Shown in pieces: positions 1 through 10,889 of a stretch of 64,000 nucleotides of DNA; the stretch's first letter is position 1; each line of letters begins with the position of its first letter. The stretch spans positions 2,698,001-2,762,000 of the forward strand of contig WPIO01000012.1 of the NCBI GenBank assembly GCA_009760855.2. The letters run 5' to 3'. Under the pieces are notes generated by a model that was not told the DNA's origin, ran no database searches, and saw only the letters and a program-made list of their open reading frames with translations. Made by a program: the position numbers and the translations under genes. The DNA is from Cristatella mucedo (lineage: Eukaryota; Bryozoa; Phylactolaemata; Cristatellidae).

Positions 1-2335
1 AACAAAAGGTCACTTTGGAACATGACACCTACATTTCGTGCAGATTCAACAGGAGATATGCTTACAGAGCCAATTTTTAGCGTTAATTTTTCTTAATTTC
101 TGAATCACACTTGGTTTTCCCATAACAAGTAATTTGGTTTTATCATCATTCAAGAAATGTTTAGAATTTTAAGAAAGTTTGCTGACATCTATGTGCGAAT
201 GTCATCAATACATGCAGCAAGAAAGTTGAGAGAATTCAACGTACTGGAGGGCTGGGACGGATCAAAGCAAAGGTACAACTGAGTGTCATCAGCATAGAAG
301 TGAAAGCCTGTGTTATATCTGGCCATCAAGTCGTCATGAAGGAGAGTATAAATCGTGAAAATAACCGGACCAAGCACGGAGCCCTGAGGTACCCCATATT
401 TCAGAGGTACCCCGGATGATCTTTGTTCATTCACACCAATACTCTGAAGTCTCTCACCGAGATGGGACCTGAACCATTGCAGAGCAGTGCCATTGATGCC
501 CAGGCAAGATTAGAGGTGCTCAAGAAGGACTTGACGATCAATAGTATGAAAAGCTGTTAAAAAATTGAGCTCGAACAAAACAAGCAGAGATACTCCACCT
601 GTGTCTGCATTCCTATGTAGGTGTCGTTGTACATCCGAGGCGATGTTGACTCTGTGTAGTGATTAGCTCTAAAACCAGACTGGAACTTACTAGCAAGGTG
701 GGTAGCTTCAATATATGAGTTCAGCTCGTCTGCCACGACTCGATACAGTGTCTTTGATAGGAACGGTGAGAGGGAGACTGGGCGGAAGTTGCTCAAGTTC
801 CCTTGGTCTAGCGTTGCTTTCTTGAGTAGTGGAGTGACTATAGCCTTCTTGAAAGGTACCGGGACATGACCTGAGACTAATGACATGTTCATGAGTAATG
901 CATGACAGCAGCAGATCAATGCAACATATATAGCAGGACAGTGGGAATAGGGTCCAAGGGACTAGTTGTCTTCTTTGATTGGGACGTGAACTTTAAGACG
1001 AGGTCACTAGTGACCTGTTTGAATGTAGACGTTAAGATGCTGCATTGAATTGAGGGACATGATTACAGGGTCGATGCTGCCATCTTAGGGGATGGATTCC
1101 CTGATCTTGTCTATTTTCTGGACAAAGAGTCTCGAGAAGCGATCAGCTAGACCATCACAGGATCTCTAGCTAAGGAGCTGACCTGGAAGCGGTTAAGGTG
1201 AAGATTGATCGTAGGCATCAGCATTTTCGGATTGTGCATCTGTGATTTAACAATGTTTTATAGAAGCTAGACTTGGATTTGCTAGGATCGATTGGTACGA
1301 TCTACAGTAGTCCTCGTATGCCAGTCGATGGAAAGTCAGTCCTGATCTTGTGTATGCTTTTTCAAGCTTGAGCTTAGTAGACGTAGCTAGTTTATTACCT
1401 GTAATAAACCATAGGCCGTCTGGGCGAGGGCACACAGTGCGCTTAGTAAGAGGTGCAAACTCGTCGAGCATGTCAGCTAGCGTCGTGTTGTGGCAATCTG
1501 CCAATTACTACTGGTCGGAAGGAGGACTGACCAACAAAGGCGATACAGATATTCTCGCACGGACAGCGCCGATGACAAGGGTCTTGAGGTTCCGCGATTC
1601 ACATGTGCTTTTATATGAGGAGGGAGAGGGCACACATTGTAGACTAAATGAGATCTGCGTGTGGTGTGATAAGCAGGCTTTGGTAATAATTGTGATGATG
1701 AAGTGCAGTCGTATGAGAAAATTTGGTCGAGTGTGTGACCCTTGGTGTGAGTAGGGCCATGCACACGAGCCACAAGAGACAATGAGTCTGGGTGTCCATT
1801 AAATTCTGTGCTGAAGGCGTCGAATGAGTTATCAAGTTGAATGTTAAAATCTCCTATAATGAGGAAAGATCGATTTCTCGCACACGGAATCGAAATGAGA
1901 TCAAGAAATCTGAGATGAAGGAGGACTTGGTACCTGCTGGGCGATAAGCTACTGACACCATCTGTAACTTTTTGTCGGGTGAAATCAAGACAATAGATTC
2001 GAAAGACTGCTTCGAGGATACAGCAAATGTCTCAGAGTCAATTTCGAGCCAACGATAAATTGCAGCTCCACCTCCAGTTTCGATTGATCCAGGGGCGTGA
2101 AAGAACTTTACTATTGGTGAACTCAAGTCGCCGTGTGCATTCGAGCGGGCATTGGTGCGATGGCTGAAATTTGACCCGAGAGCGATTCACTCCAGTTTAA
2201 AGCAACGTCTTGCCGTATCCTCGGCTGTGGGGCAAGAATGAGTAGTTGTCTCCGCTCAGCTGGCCCGAAGCGTTCGCAGGCTGAACTCTTGCTTCTTTTC
2301 ATTCCCTTGTAAAACCTCACTGCGTCGAACATACT
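1..2335 (-). mobile_element. LINE-A (L2/CR1-like non-LTR retrotransposon), decayed, cut by window edge
   Basis: Minus-strand fragments read as one non-LTR retrotransposon in several broken frames. At 1854-2330 there is endonuclease-like sequence with a GGGAAIYRWLE stretch. At 557-1240 the finger/palm start of the reverse transcriptase is visible (FRPVSLSPFLSKTL). At 189-434 come GVPQGSVLGPV and the catalytic box FHFYADDTQLYL. Position 1 aligns with the middle of the better-preserved copy at 51238-52397, so the RT C-terminal part and tail lie to the left of the window. Several frameshifts make this a dead copy. Confidence 0.85.
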
Positions 2336-2519
2336 GACCTACGGGGGAGAAAGACCAGCAAAAAAAATAGGGGTCGCGGAGGTCGTATTATTCAGATCAT
2401 TCCGCGTTCGAATAGCGACAGAAGAGCGCTGGCTGCTGTCATTGCCGCTCGCGATTGGCACGACAGAATGAAAGCCTGCGGCACGATTCGAACCGACGAC
2501 CTGGGATCGTGAAGTGAAC

Positions 2520-3330
2520 GCCACCCAGACGCCGGGCTGATACCCAGCGGCAAAGCGCCGCCGCCGCGCGAATAGCTGTGCAGCCCGTCGCGCTTACCGG
2601 CGCTGGCTTCGCTCGCCACTATGCGTCTCCCGCCGCCAGTTGCGGAAACCTAGTCGGCCGGCCCGGACTGCCGCTACAGCAAGAGGCGCTCGGGAATGCA
2701 GCGCGCCTTATAAATCAAGCGGTGCGACAGTGCGATTCGTTTTAGCAACTCATTAGCGCACGCCGGCGCGGGCTAAGCCCGGTCCCCCATCCCCACGTAC
2801 GAGTCTGCATCGCGAGGATTTGTCTCCCCAGGTACGAGTCTGCATCGCAAGCGCTTGCTAGCCTACTCCTAGGATCGCAGCCGCACGTATGACGCCGCCG
2901 CAAAACTGCTTGCCGCTCGGCTCAGCAGCCCCGCCGCCGCCACCGCCGCCGACGCCGCCGCCGACGCCGCCGCCGCCGCCGCAAGGGGAGAGCCCAACGA
3001 GGCCGAGCCCGAACCGGAGCCGCCTTTCGGGCCGGAGCTGGCGTGCGGAGGGAGAAAACGACGAGTAGGCTGTGAATAAATTAGCAGCGGCATTCGGCTG
3101 CTAGTGGGGGGGAGACCGCCAGTCGATAATCTTTTTTGACAAGACAATGCGCTCGCGCGAGCGCGTTGGCGCACCGAGGCGCCGAGCGCGGCGCGCAGCG
3201 GCGCGCGCCGCCGCATCTCTTTGTTAACGTTGACATAACGACGAGCGAGCGCATAGCAGCGGCGAGCTTCTGCTCGTCGGTCGGTGCGAGCGTTCGACTC
3301 GAAAGTCATCTGAGAGAGAGGTAAGAAGTG
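2520..3330. other. GC-rich, CpG-rich region with GCC-repeat tract
   Basis: Very GC- and CpG-rich sequence. It contains a GCC trinucleotide run at about 2930-2985 and two copies of ACGAGTCTGCATCGC about 34 bp apart (near 2798 and 2833). Long overlapping open frames on both strands look like composition effects. The region lies upstream of the first coding exon at 3865 and resembles a CpG-island promoter. A good splice donor (GAGAG followed by gtaaga, 3321) marks a possible non-coding first exon ending at 3320. Confidence 0.5.
2709..2755 (+). promoter_or_regulatory. Candidate core promoter of the first gene
   Basis: TATAAA lies at 2709-2714, followed about 40 bp later by a TCATTA initiator-like motif, inside the GC-rich region. 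Direction and use are inferred only from the downstream + strand gene. Confidence 0.25.
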
Positions 3331-3864
3331 TGCCGAAAAGCGGGGAAACGCCCGTTAGCACCCGAAAGGGAGCGAGAGATGAGAAGAGAGCGAGCGCACG
3401 CACTTCTAAGCTCGTTCTCGAGTTCCAGATGTGACGAAGTGCCTCGTCAAGCCCTCGCGGCGCATGCCGGCCTGCCCATCGGCGCCATGCGGCTGTCAGT
3501 CTCCAGCAGGGCGCCCGAGCGACGAGCCCAGGCCGGCTTTGGCGGCCGTTGGCTACGGAGTCGGCTGCTGGCTAGAAAAACGATTCGCTCAGCGCACGAG
3601 GGGAGCGTGCGTTTGCTCGCGCTGTCGAAAGTAGCCATTTTGAGCACAAGTGTGTGCTCAGCCGGTAAATTGAAAGGCTCCTAGGCGGTCCGCGGGCGGC
3701 CGAGTAAACAGATTATAGTCCGGCATCAGCCGCGAGAGCTCTCACCGACAGGAGTCGCGAGACGGCGCTCCTGGTTACCGCCGCAGCCGCTAGCGACTGT
3801 AAGCCGACGGCGCCGTCGGTATCCCGCCGTCAGCCAAGGCGGCGGCGTTCCGACAGTAGGCAAA

Positions 3865-4110
3865 ATGACGGTCGAGCATGCATCAGAGGCCGGACTGCGA
3901 TTGACTGCGGATCGTCCTTCCAGCTTGCCTCCGTCTAGCCGCAGTCTCTCGCGGTATTCGCTGTCGTCCACCACCCTCAGCAGCGGCAAATTCAGGAAGC
4001 TTGTACCAGCCGCCACACCACTCATACCGCGGAAGCTGGAAACCGTAGCGATCGGTAGAAACACTCCATTTCCTGTTGCAGAAGTAGAATCGAGTCCTAG
4101 AATGCAGCAG
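3865..4110 (+). CDS. Candidate first coding exon of the first gene
   Basis: ATG in good context (AAAATGA) opens 82 codons ending at a strong donor (CAG then gtaaga). The peptide is Ser/Arg-rich and probably disordered (SSRSLSRYSLSSTTLSSG). The exon ends in phase 0 and can join in frame to an acceptor at 6196/6197, whose extension (SLLSRPPSACSTRS) has the same composition. It could instead belong to a separate transcript. Confidence 0.5.
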
Positions 4111-4617
4111 GTAAGAATGCTAAAGATGAGCAGTAGAGACGGCGGTTCAGCGGGAGGGGCGCTCGAACGGTATCTACTTCTGCCCCGCCCTCGCGCGCCT
4201 TCAAATTCTCATTTCCACCCTAATATATACGCAACTACGCAAAGGATCTTTTGCTTTAGCACCAAAACTGCGAGTCACACTTATGATAAACTTCCACTGC
4301 TGCTTGCAGTCGCTCTGCTTAGGCAGAAGCAGAAGCAGTATCACGACGATGAGACTGAGGTCGGTTTCTAGGTGTTCGACGCAAGTAGAGATGCATAGCT
4401 AGTATATAATGGATGTCGGAATCCACCGGTCACTCTAAGTCGCATAGAAAAGAACGAGCCTTGTCAGTCTCATAAATGTAGCGAGCCTCCGAAAATGATA
4501 GTGCCACTGTGGGACTGGGCAAGTTGTACTCGATCACACTTGCCGTTCTCCTCCCTCTCTCGCACTCTCGCACTCTCGCTCTCTCGCTTTCTTTTTTCCG
4601 CCTCTCCTTATCTCCCA

Positions 4618-4665
<48 letters not shown>

Positions 4666-7600
4666 AACCAAACGCTTATGACCTCATCCAAGCGCTGACC
4701 GCGTGTAGCTGTACAAGAAAGCAGCACTGCATTTTATGCTCTTTTTATTGCGCTTTGTCGTTCTGATGCATTCATGCCGTTTTCGGGCTTCGTGGTCGCT
4801 TATCCCGAATGTGAACAGCTCCTGGATTTTCTGCTACTGTGGTAGCCTAGCTGAATGTTGGCCACGCTGTGAGGAGCTCGCACTTTACGACACAGATATT
4901 TTGGGTTTGAGTCAACCGGCAGACAACTCTTATTTCCACTGCAAGCTGGGTGAAGGCCACTGAGAGATCTTACGCTGCTGTATAAATGAGGCTGTAGAAT
5001 AGGCCAATCTTTAGTTGTTTAGAGGCTTTATTACTCGACTACTGTTTTTCCTTCCTTTCTCAAACTTTCACCCACCTCAGATCTACGATACCATCAATAA
5101 AATGGTCACTTTATGTTAACTGTGATTATTCTTCTGAGTTAGGTTCTCATGTGTTGCTGCACTGATTTTTCCTCCGTCATAATTTATATTCCTGATACAG
5201 CACGTATCTCTCTCCGTAGCATCTCTGTTTGCTAAGCTGGAGCTGCACTAGCCTGGATCACGGCTCGCCATCGAACACATTTTCTTGGGTTATCAGCGTG
5301 CGTCCGGAGGCTAGTCTGCCTGACGCAATGCACAGGTAGACTGCTTTCGTCGTAAGCGCGACTCGTCAAGAAAGTAGGCACTTTTAGTTTTAGCAATTGT
5401 GTGATGGCGTTTGCCTTTGATATTAAGCTTCCTCAATATAATTTTTTAAATGCAGTTCATACTACATGGCTGGGAATGTATGCTAAAGGGTTGGCTTGAA
5501 AAAGCATTACCGTGCGAAAGATGCAGTTACTCCAATGTAATGTCACTGTCGAAGCTGTATCATTAGAAATATTTGGCTGACGTAACGGATTTTTCAAGAT
5601 ATTTTCACGAGCGCTGTTTAGACTTATGTCTTGCTTTAAGTTGCAAGCTGAAAGCGAGGACCACCAGTCTGTGGTGAACGCAAATTGACCAGCGAGTAAT
5701 GAAACTGCTTGCAGAATTGGAGCTCAAGAGCTCGGGCTTCCGTTTCTGATACACAAACTACTGGGTCAACAGGAAGGTCTTGGTAATGCTGCTTAGTTAT
5801 TGCTCCCTCAGCCACAAAATTTCAAGGTTCTTGCACGGTCGTAATATTATTCATATGAAGTACAAAATCAAAGACTTACAATTCCTGGCACTTGAACTCG
5901 CACCGAACTGACAAACTATAAGCCGCCAGATTGGCTGCTCTGAAACAGTCGCGATAACAGAACCTGCAGTTCGTGCCTGAAACTTGACTCTAAAGGAATT
6001 CCTGAATGCTGTCGCTAATAGTTTGTACTCGTCGTTTGACTCAAGCAGTCGTTGAAAGTCCCGGACGTCATTTTTAGTTCAGTCCGTTTTCCAGATCCAC
6101 GCCGGCGGTGCACAAGGTCACAGCGTCGGTCCGCTGCTAGGATCTGAGCAGCGGCAGCAGCGAGCAAGCAGCGCTGTCTCCGCACGCAGAGGACAGGGCG
6201 GCAGTCTGCTGTCGCGACCGCCATCCGCTTGCTCAACGAGGAGCATCTCTGCAACGACTCGTCCTGGCTCTGCCATGAATAGCGCCGATCGCGATCCGCT
6301 CGTAGCTCAGGCCAGCGATCCTTACATGACAGTGTACAAGAGCGAATTTCACAAAAGGAGCGCCCCCGAAGCGCCCGACGTCAGGTACGCTGTCCACGCT
6401 TGCTCGACGCGCCTCGCTCGACGCCTGCCGCGCAGCGGCTGCCTGCGGCTAATTTGCTGGCGGCATTGGGTTTGAAGCTCAGCAAACATTTCTGCTTTGA
6501 AACTGCCAATGGAAGACTCGGCTAGCTGGCTAGCTAGCTAGCCACTGTGCCCAAGCCACCGCCATCGGTGTGATCGGATGCGGCACGTTAGACTCGCGAC
6601 GCGATCTTTGCATCAGAATCGGCTCCGCCAGTAGCGACATTGAACTTGATTGCAGACCGCCTACGCAGATGGGATTCTCCGATCAGAGGTTTAGAGACGA
6701 TACTACGTACGCAACAGAATACAGCAAGAAGCGGCCGAACTTGAACAGCCCTTTGTGGTCCGGAGGAAACAATCCACATCCGTCGCAGGTAAAGCACCTT
6801 TCATTGCTGCACTTTCCATCAGATACACGTTTTGTCGAGGCAGAACCGTGGCTTCCGTTCCTGAGAAAAATGGCATACAAGCATGCACTGCACCGGTTGC
6901 CTAGAAAAAGAAAGAAAGAAATCAGGACTCAAAAGTCTACGGAAGCAATTCTGCGGCCGAAGCCTGCATTTTGCATCCTGTTAGCAAGAGATAATTTTGA
7001 ATGTGATTACATGAGTACCTGAGTCCGTGAGTGAGTCCGCAAACACAATTTGCTGATGTCACGCTCACGCTGTACTCTTTGTGAAAAATAGTACTCTGCG
7101 ACGGTACAACGAAGATACGTGACACGCCGAAAATATCAGAGGAGATAATTTAGTAATTTGCATATGAGGCGACCGTAGGCACTCTCGTAGTTCAACTTCG
7201 TAGTAGTTGAACATTGAATGGTGCATGGAATTATTAAATATGGACGAGCATGCGTTTGATCATCATTATTTACTCACTTATTTAAAACGCAGTCAAGAGT
7301 ATCTCTCAGTGGAATGCATGAAAAGAAGAACGGGATTATCAGTCTTTTCTATGATTTTCCTATCTGTAAGTCGTTGTGGCTGAGCCTTCGTGCGGCTATA
7401 CGCTTACGTGCACGGTCTTTAATTTTCAATTTGAATTTCCCCATGACTTTTTGTTAGCGCCCACTTTTTTTTCGTGGGTAGACTGTTGCGCCACATCAAA
7501 TTCTGGTGAACCCTTGGAGGTATGGCTTATAGAGGTCACTTGTCAAGTCAAAAGTTTGCGGTGGACTCCGTACCGAGCTTTTTGCTAAGAAATGTGCTCA

Positions 7601-8190
7601 AGTAATTTCGAGCAAGTAATAAGCTGCTCATTCAATGCTAACACTAGGCTGGTGATTAGTTGTAAGCGACGGTCTGCCGGTAGGTCTGTCGTCGGGCCGA
7701 GCCTTTGCGAAGCTATACGCTTGCACGCATGTTGTTTGGCTTTCAAATTGAATACCACATACCAGAAATTCTCCGCAAGACGCTAGTTAATACTGTAATC
7801 CCTTTGAAGTTCGTGGCGCTAAGCCTGGCATGAGCGGACAAGCACAACTAACCAGTTGCAGCTCTTAAAGTTTCACCGCGTGCAGAGCTGGTTAGGTCCA
7901 GCGGTTAAGGTGTTCGCCCCGATCAAGGTCTGCCTGAGGTCGTGGGCTCAAGCCACGAGGCATATGTGAAGCGCCTGAATAGAGATTGAGTTCTCTTTGG
8001 GCGCTATACAAATGAGTTATATTATTATTACACTATGCGTACTGTCATGCACGGTGTGTTGCCCTGAGGGGGACTGCTCACGTGTACGCTAATATGCAAC
8101 CGGTTAAAGGTTGGCTCTCTTGAAATGGTTAACGTATATGCCATTATATGTACATATAGATTTGTAAGCAGATATTTATATGTACTTATA

Positions 8191-8230
<40 letters not shown>

Positions 8231-8247
8231 TATATATATCCACACAC

Positions 8248-8328
<81 letters not shown>

Positions 8329-10359
8329 TCTGTGTGTGTGTGTACGTACATAAGTATAAAAATTTACGAATACGTTTGTGTAAATATACAGTAAATAGCG
8401 AATATATATGTACGCGGGGAGAGACAGAGAATGAAGGAGAGGGGATGCAACCCGTAGTGATGCCAAGAAACCAGACTGCACAGCGTCAAAAGTGCTTCGC
8501 GTCAATCAAAACACGACGAAAGCAGAACGAGCCCCTCTGCACAAGCGGTCATTGGATCTCGTTGCAGAAGATAGTCCTCGCTGCATCGCCAGCATAGACA
8601 GTGTCTTCTCCTCACGCAATGCTCGTACGAAGGAGCTGATACTTCGCAGTTCACAATCCACCGAATTCCTTATCCGCTGGCGTGGATGCGACAGGCTATT
8701 TAATTTTTTTCCAGCGAAGTGTGACAGAGGGACAATCGTTCGTACTAGAGCCACATGCCTCAGTTGTAACTATTCATGCTAATATAAGCAGCTTCTAGGG
8801 TTGTGACAATAGATCATCCCGGAGTATATATCCCTCTATGGCGGAGTACGTTGAACCCCAGCGTCTCATCGCATACAACAGCCCCTTCCGCGTCAACCTT
8901 TCCTGAAACGGACCTAGAAAGAGCCTTATTAAGCGATCGCGACGCATCGCGAAAACCGCTGCTTTGGTGGCGATGTAACAAGGAGAAACTGGCGGGTTTG
9001 AGCAGCAAAGTGATTACAAAGTAACTTACTGGATATTCCCGACCTGGGCACCCCGACGTCCGCCTAAGCGAGGAACGCGCCTTCCCACCCGCCTCCCTGC
9101 CCCGCCCCGCCTCCGTGCTCCCGCCTTGCCGCCCCCTCTTCTCGTCGCCGGCGCTGCTCGTCTCGCGGCACCACCATTAGTGCATCGCTCGCCGCGCAGG
9201 CTTTCATGGTGTGGAAGTACCCGACGAGCAAGCAACGGCAGCCTGACGACGAGGCGCCGTCCATCACCAACGAGCAGTACGACCAGGTTATGAGAGGCAA
9301 ATGCCAGTCGACGTATCAAACCGACTTTCTGGGCTTTCCTCAAGGTAAATCGACGGCTGCCGCGGTCGCCGGCGATCGGCTCGTATTCGTCTGGTCTCGC
9401 CACGCGATGCGCCGGCGCCGCTATCGCCGCGAGACGTCGGTGGCGCCGGAAGCCGGATGCCCGTTTCCTCACGCTCGCGCTCGCTCGCTCGTCAGGATAC
9501 CGACCGCCGGAAGCTGGCGGCTCGTCGCTGCGGAACCCGGCTGAGGAAGTGCCGTACACGCTCGACTCGCTGCAGCGCTATTCCTACCAGCAGCCGAACC
9601 AGTCGGAAGCGTTGCGCATCGGCACTACGCGCTACTCGCACAGCGGCGCCGATCGGCACCGCCTTCTCGTAGGCGGCGGTAAGCGGCGGCGGCGGCGAAT
9701 AATCCACATGCGGTTCCGGCTGCTGCTGCGCTGGCGGCACCGGCCCTCTGCCGCACTCGACCGCCTCGATTTGTCTCGGGCGGCTTTTCAGCGAGCTGCT
9801 CTCACTGCCATAACCAGCCCGCCCCCAGGCCCTCAGCCGCTTTCAGAGCCGCCGTCGTGCTCGTGATCTAGAGTGCCTCTGCATGCTCGCTCCGCAGCTC
9901 CCAGCATATCGCAAGTCCAGCTGAGCGCCAAGCACTCGACTACGTACGATCGGCACTTCAACGAGTCGGCGCCGCCCACTTCTCGCGCTCCCAAATTCCC
10001 CGAGAAAAGCGGTCGCTCCGTGAAGGGCAAAGGTGAGGAGCGCGAACGCTCACGCCCAGCGATCGTGCCTGCACGGCGCCCGGACGTCGGCTGCAGCCTG
10101 AGCTCGCCGTGCGCGGCGACGGACGCCTGGCTCCGGCCGCCGCTAGATTAGCCGGCGGCGGCGGATTTTTCGCTCGTTCGCAGATGCCGACGCAGTCGCG
10201 AAACTGTACGCGGAGAGCAGGTCGGACGTCGAGAGCATGGACAAGCGCTACGCCGAGCCGAATGGCTACGGCGCGCCGGACTTCGTCCAACGGAGCCCCG
10301 GCAAGATTCCCGAGCCGCGATGGGTGACGACGCCCGTCCCGGCGCCGCTGCCCTCGTAG
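3865..10359 (+). CDS. Multi-exon gene with short Y/F-rich motifs, possibly axonemal microtubule-associated
   Basis: Whole-gene entry. Exons 6275-6384, 6656-6788, 9200-9344, 9496-9678, 9898-10032 and 10184-10359 join with all phases matching (882 nt, 293 aa plus stop). An upstream coding exon 3865-4110 can join in frame through an acceptor at 6196/6197, giving 401 aa. The protein has repeated short motifs such as YMTVYKSEFHKR, YATEYSKKRP, STYQTDFLGFP, GTTRYSHSGADRH and STTYDRHFNES. This is the kind of S/T-x-Y-x-x-F pattern seen in SAXO-type and other microtubule inner proteins of cilia. I do not recognise a specific family, so the ciliary role is inference. No signal peptide or membrane segment is visible. 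An AATAAA follows 514 nt after the stop. The gene's existence is well supported; its function is not. Confidence 0.75.
4619..4664. repeat. (TC)n microsatellite
   Basis: About 46 bp of uninterrupted TC dinucleotide, preceded by degenerate CTCTCG repeats. Confidence 0.95.
4895..5010 (+). mobile_element. Degraded SINE-B relic
   Basis: Resembles the SINE-B body and tail (AATGAGGCTGT near 4985, preceded by GGTTTGAGTC). Heavily diverged; tentative. Confidence 0.3.
6197..6384 (+). CDS. First gene, exon with downstream start at 6275
   Basis: ATG at 6275 (GCCATGA) opens MNSADRDPLVAQASDPYMTV and runs to a donor at 6384 (GTCAG then gtacgc), phase 2. The frame stays open upstream to a phase-0 acceptor at 6196, so the exon either contains the true start or is internal to a longer protein. 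It carries the motif YMTVYKSEFHKR. Confidence 0.7.
6656..6788 (+). CDS. First gene, exon 3
   Basis: Acceptor ATTGCAG, then 133 nt ending CGCAG with donor gtaaag. The incoming base completes an Arg codon and the exon leaves in phase 0. It encodes a segment starting RPPTQMGFSDQRF and ending NNPHPSQ, with the motif YATEYSKKRP. Confidence 0.75.
7885..8033 (+). mobile_element. SINE-A, tRNA-derived, complete copy
   Basis: The 5' part looks like a tRNA gene: GGTTAGGTCCAGCGGTTAAG resembles box A and GGTCGTGGGCTCAAGCC resembles box B. The 3' half contains GCGCCTGAATAGAGATTGAG and GGGCGCTATACAAATGA, then an (ATT)n end. The 3' half is shared with LINE-A tails. It lies in the intron between 6788 and 9200. 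This is the best-preserved copy in the window. Confidence 0.85.
8180..8326. repeat. Compound (TA)n-(TG)n microsatellite
   Basis: An AT-alternating tract (8189-8265) runs into (TG)n (8266-8326). It explains the overlapping His/Thr, Cys/Val and Ile/Tyr open frames here, which are not genes. Confidence 0.95.
9200..9344 (+). CDS. First gene, exon 4
   Basis: Acceptor GCGCAG, 145 nt, donor CAAG then gtaaat. Enters in phase 0 and leaves in phase 1. It encodes AFMVWKYPTSKQ and later QSTYQTDFLGFPQ. A CpG-rich stretch begins just upstream (about 9030). Confidence 0.8.
9496..9678 (+). CDS. First gene, exon 5
   Basis: A long pyrimidine-rich tract ends in GTCAG at 9495. The exon completes the Gly codon from exon 4 and encodes YRPPEAGGSS, PYTLDSLQRYSYQQPN and GTTRYSHSGADRH. 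The donor is GGCG then gtaagc (phase 1). A second acceptor at 9513 would also keep frame and shorten the exon by 18 nt. Confidence 0.75.
9898..10032 (+). CDS. First gene, exon 6
   Basis: Acceptor CTCCGCAG, 135 nt, donor AAAG then gtgagg, phase 1 in and out. It encodes APSISQVQLSAKHSTTYDRH, then a Pro/Ser/Lys-rich part (PTSRAPKFPEKSGRS). The flanking introns are short (219 and 151 nt) and very GC-rich. Confidence 0.8.
10184..10359 (+). CDS. First gene, terminal exon
   Basis: Acceptor TCGTTCGCAG. The exon completes an Asp codon and encodes ADAVAKLYAESRSDVESMDK, then a Pro-rich end (GYGAPDFVQRSPGK, PVPAPLPS) and TAG at 10357-10359. The frame agrees with all preceding exons. Confidence 0.8.
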
Positions 10360-10872
10360 GCGGCTCTGGGCGCAGGGCCGCGCCGCCGCTTCTCGAGCGT
10401 GGCGGCGGCGGCAGCGGCGGATGCGCCAACGCTCCCGAGACCGGCGATCGTGCTGCTTGAGCGACCGCCGGCTTCTGCCTGCGTCCCGCTTCCCGCCAGC
10501 CAGCAGTCTATTGGAGGACGCGCCGCGCCGAATCTCTGAGCCCGATCTGTCTGTCGCCGGTTTACCCGATCTGTCTGTCTGTCGTCCGCTTAGCCGGAAG
10601 CCGCGAACGCGATTTGACGTACGGACGACACTAATGTGCGTGGCCCGATGTCCTCGCGCTTAGCTTGGTCGCATTCGCTTTCCTTTCGTTGTACCGTCGC
10701 CACACCGTACGCCGGCTCCTCGACCGGACGTGGCTCGGTCCTCTGGGGCGGGGCCGCAGACGGAGCTAAGTCAGCTAATCTGCGGCAGCGTTTGTTTCTA
10801 GTCTGTATTTTCTTGCGAAAACAATGTGCTTGCTGTGTGTATGAGAAAGCTATGGCGCCAAACTTTTGTGAA

Positions 10873-10878
10873 AATAAA
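10873..10878 (+). terminator. Polyadenylation signal AATAAA
   Basis: AATAAA within GTGAAAATAAAGGG, 514 nt after the stop codon of the first gene, with GT-rich sequence following. Likely the 3' end of its mRNA. Confidence 0.6.
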
Positions 10879-10889
10879 GGGTGATGTTT

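Larger units (their letters stand above)
4111..6196. other. Intron or gap without recognised gene
   Basis: Putative intron 1 of the first gene. It holds a (TC)n microsatellite at 4619-4664 and a weak SINE-B relic near 4895-5010. I see nothing else coding between 5010 and 6196. Confidence 0.5.

Noticed and set aside
2869-3309. 146-codon minus-strand Ala/Arg-rich frame
   Set aside because: Explained by GCC repeats and CpG-rich composition; no homology or splice support.
7885-7960. tRNA gene
   Set aside because: Box A- and B-like motifs are present, but the sequence continues into a repeated body and (ATT)n tail found in many copies, so it is a SINE head.
8028-8505. Several open frames of His/Thr, Cys/Val or Ile/Tyr
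   Set aside because: Translations of the TA/TG microsatellite.
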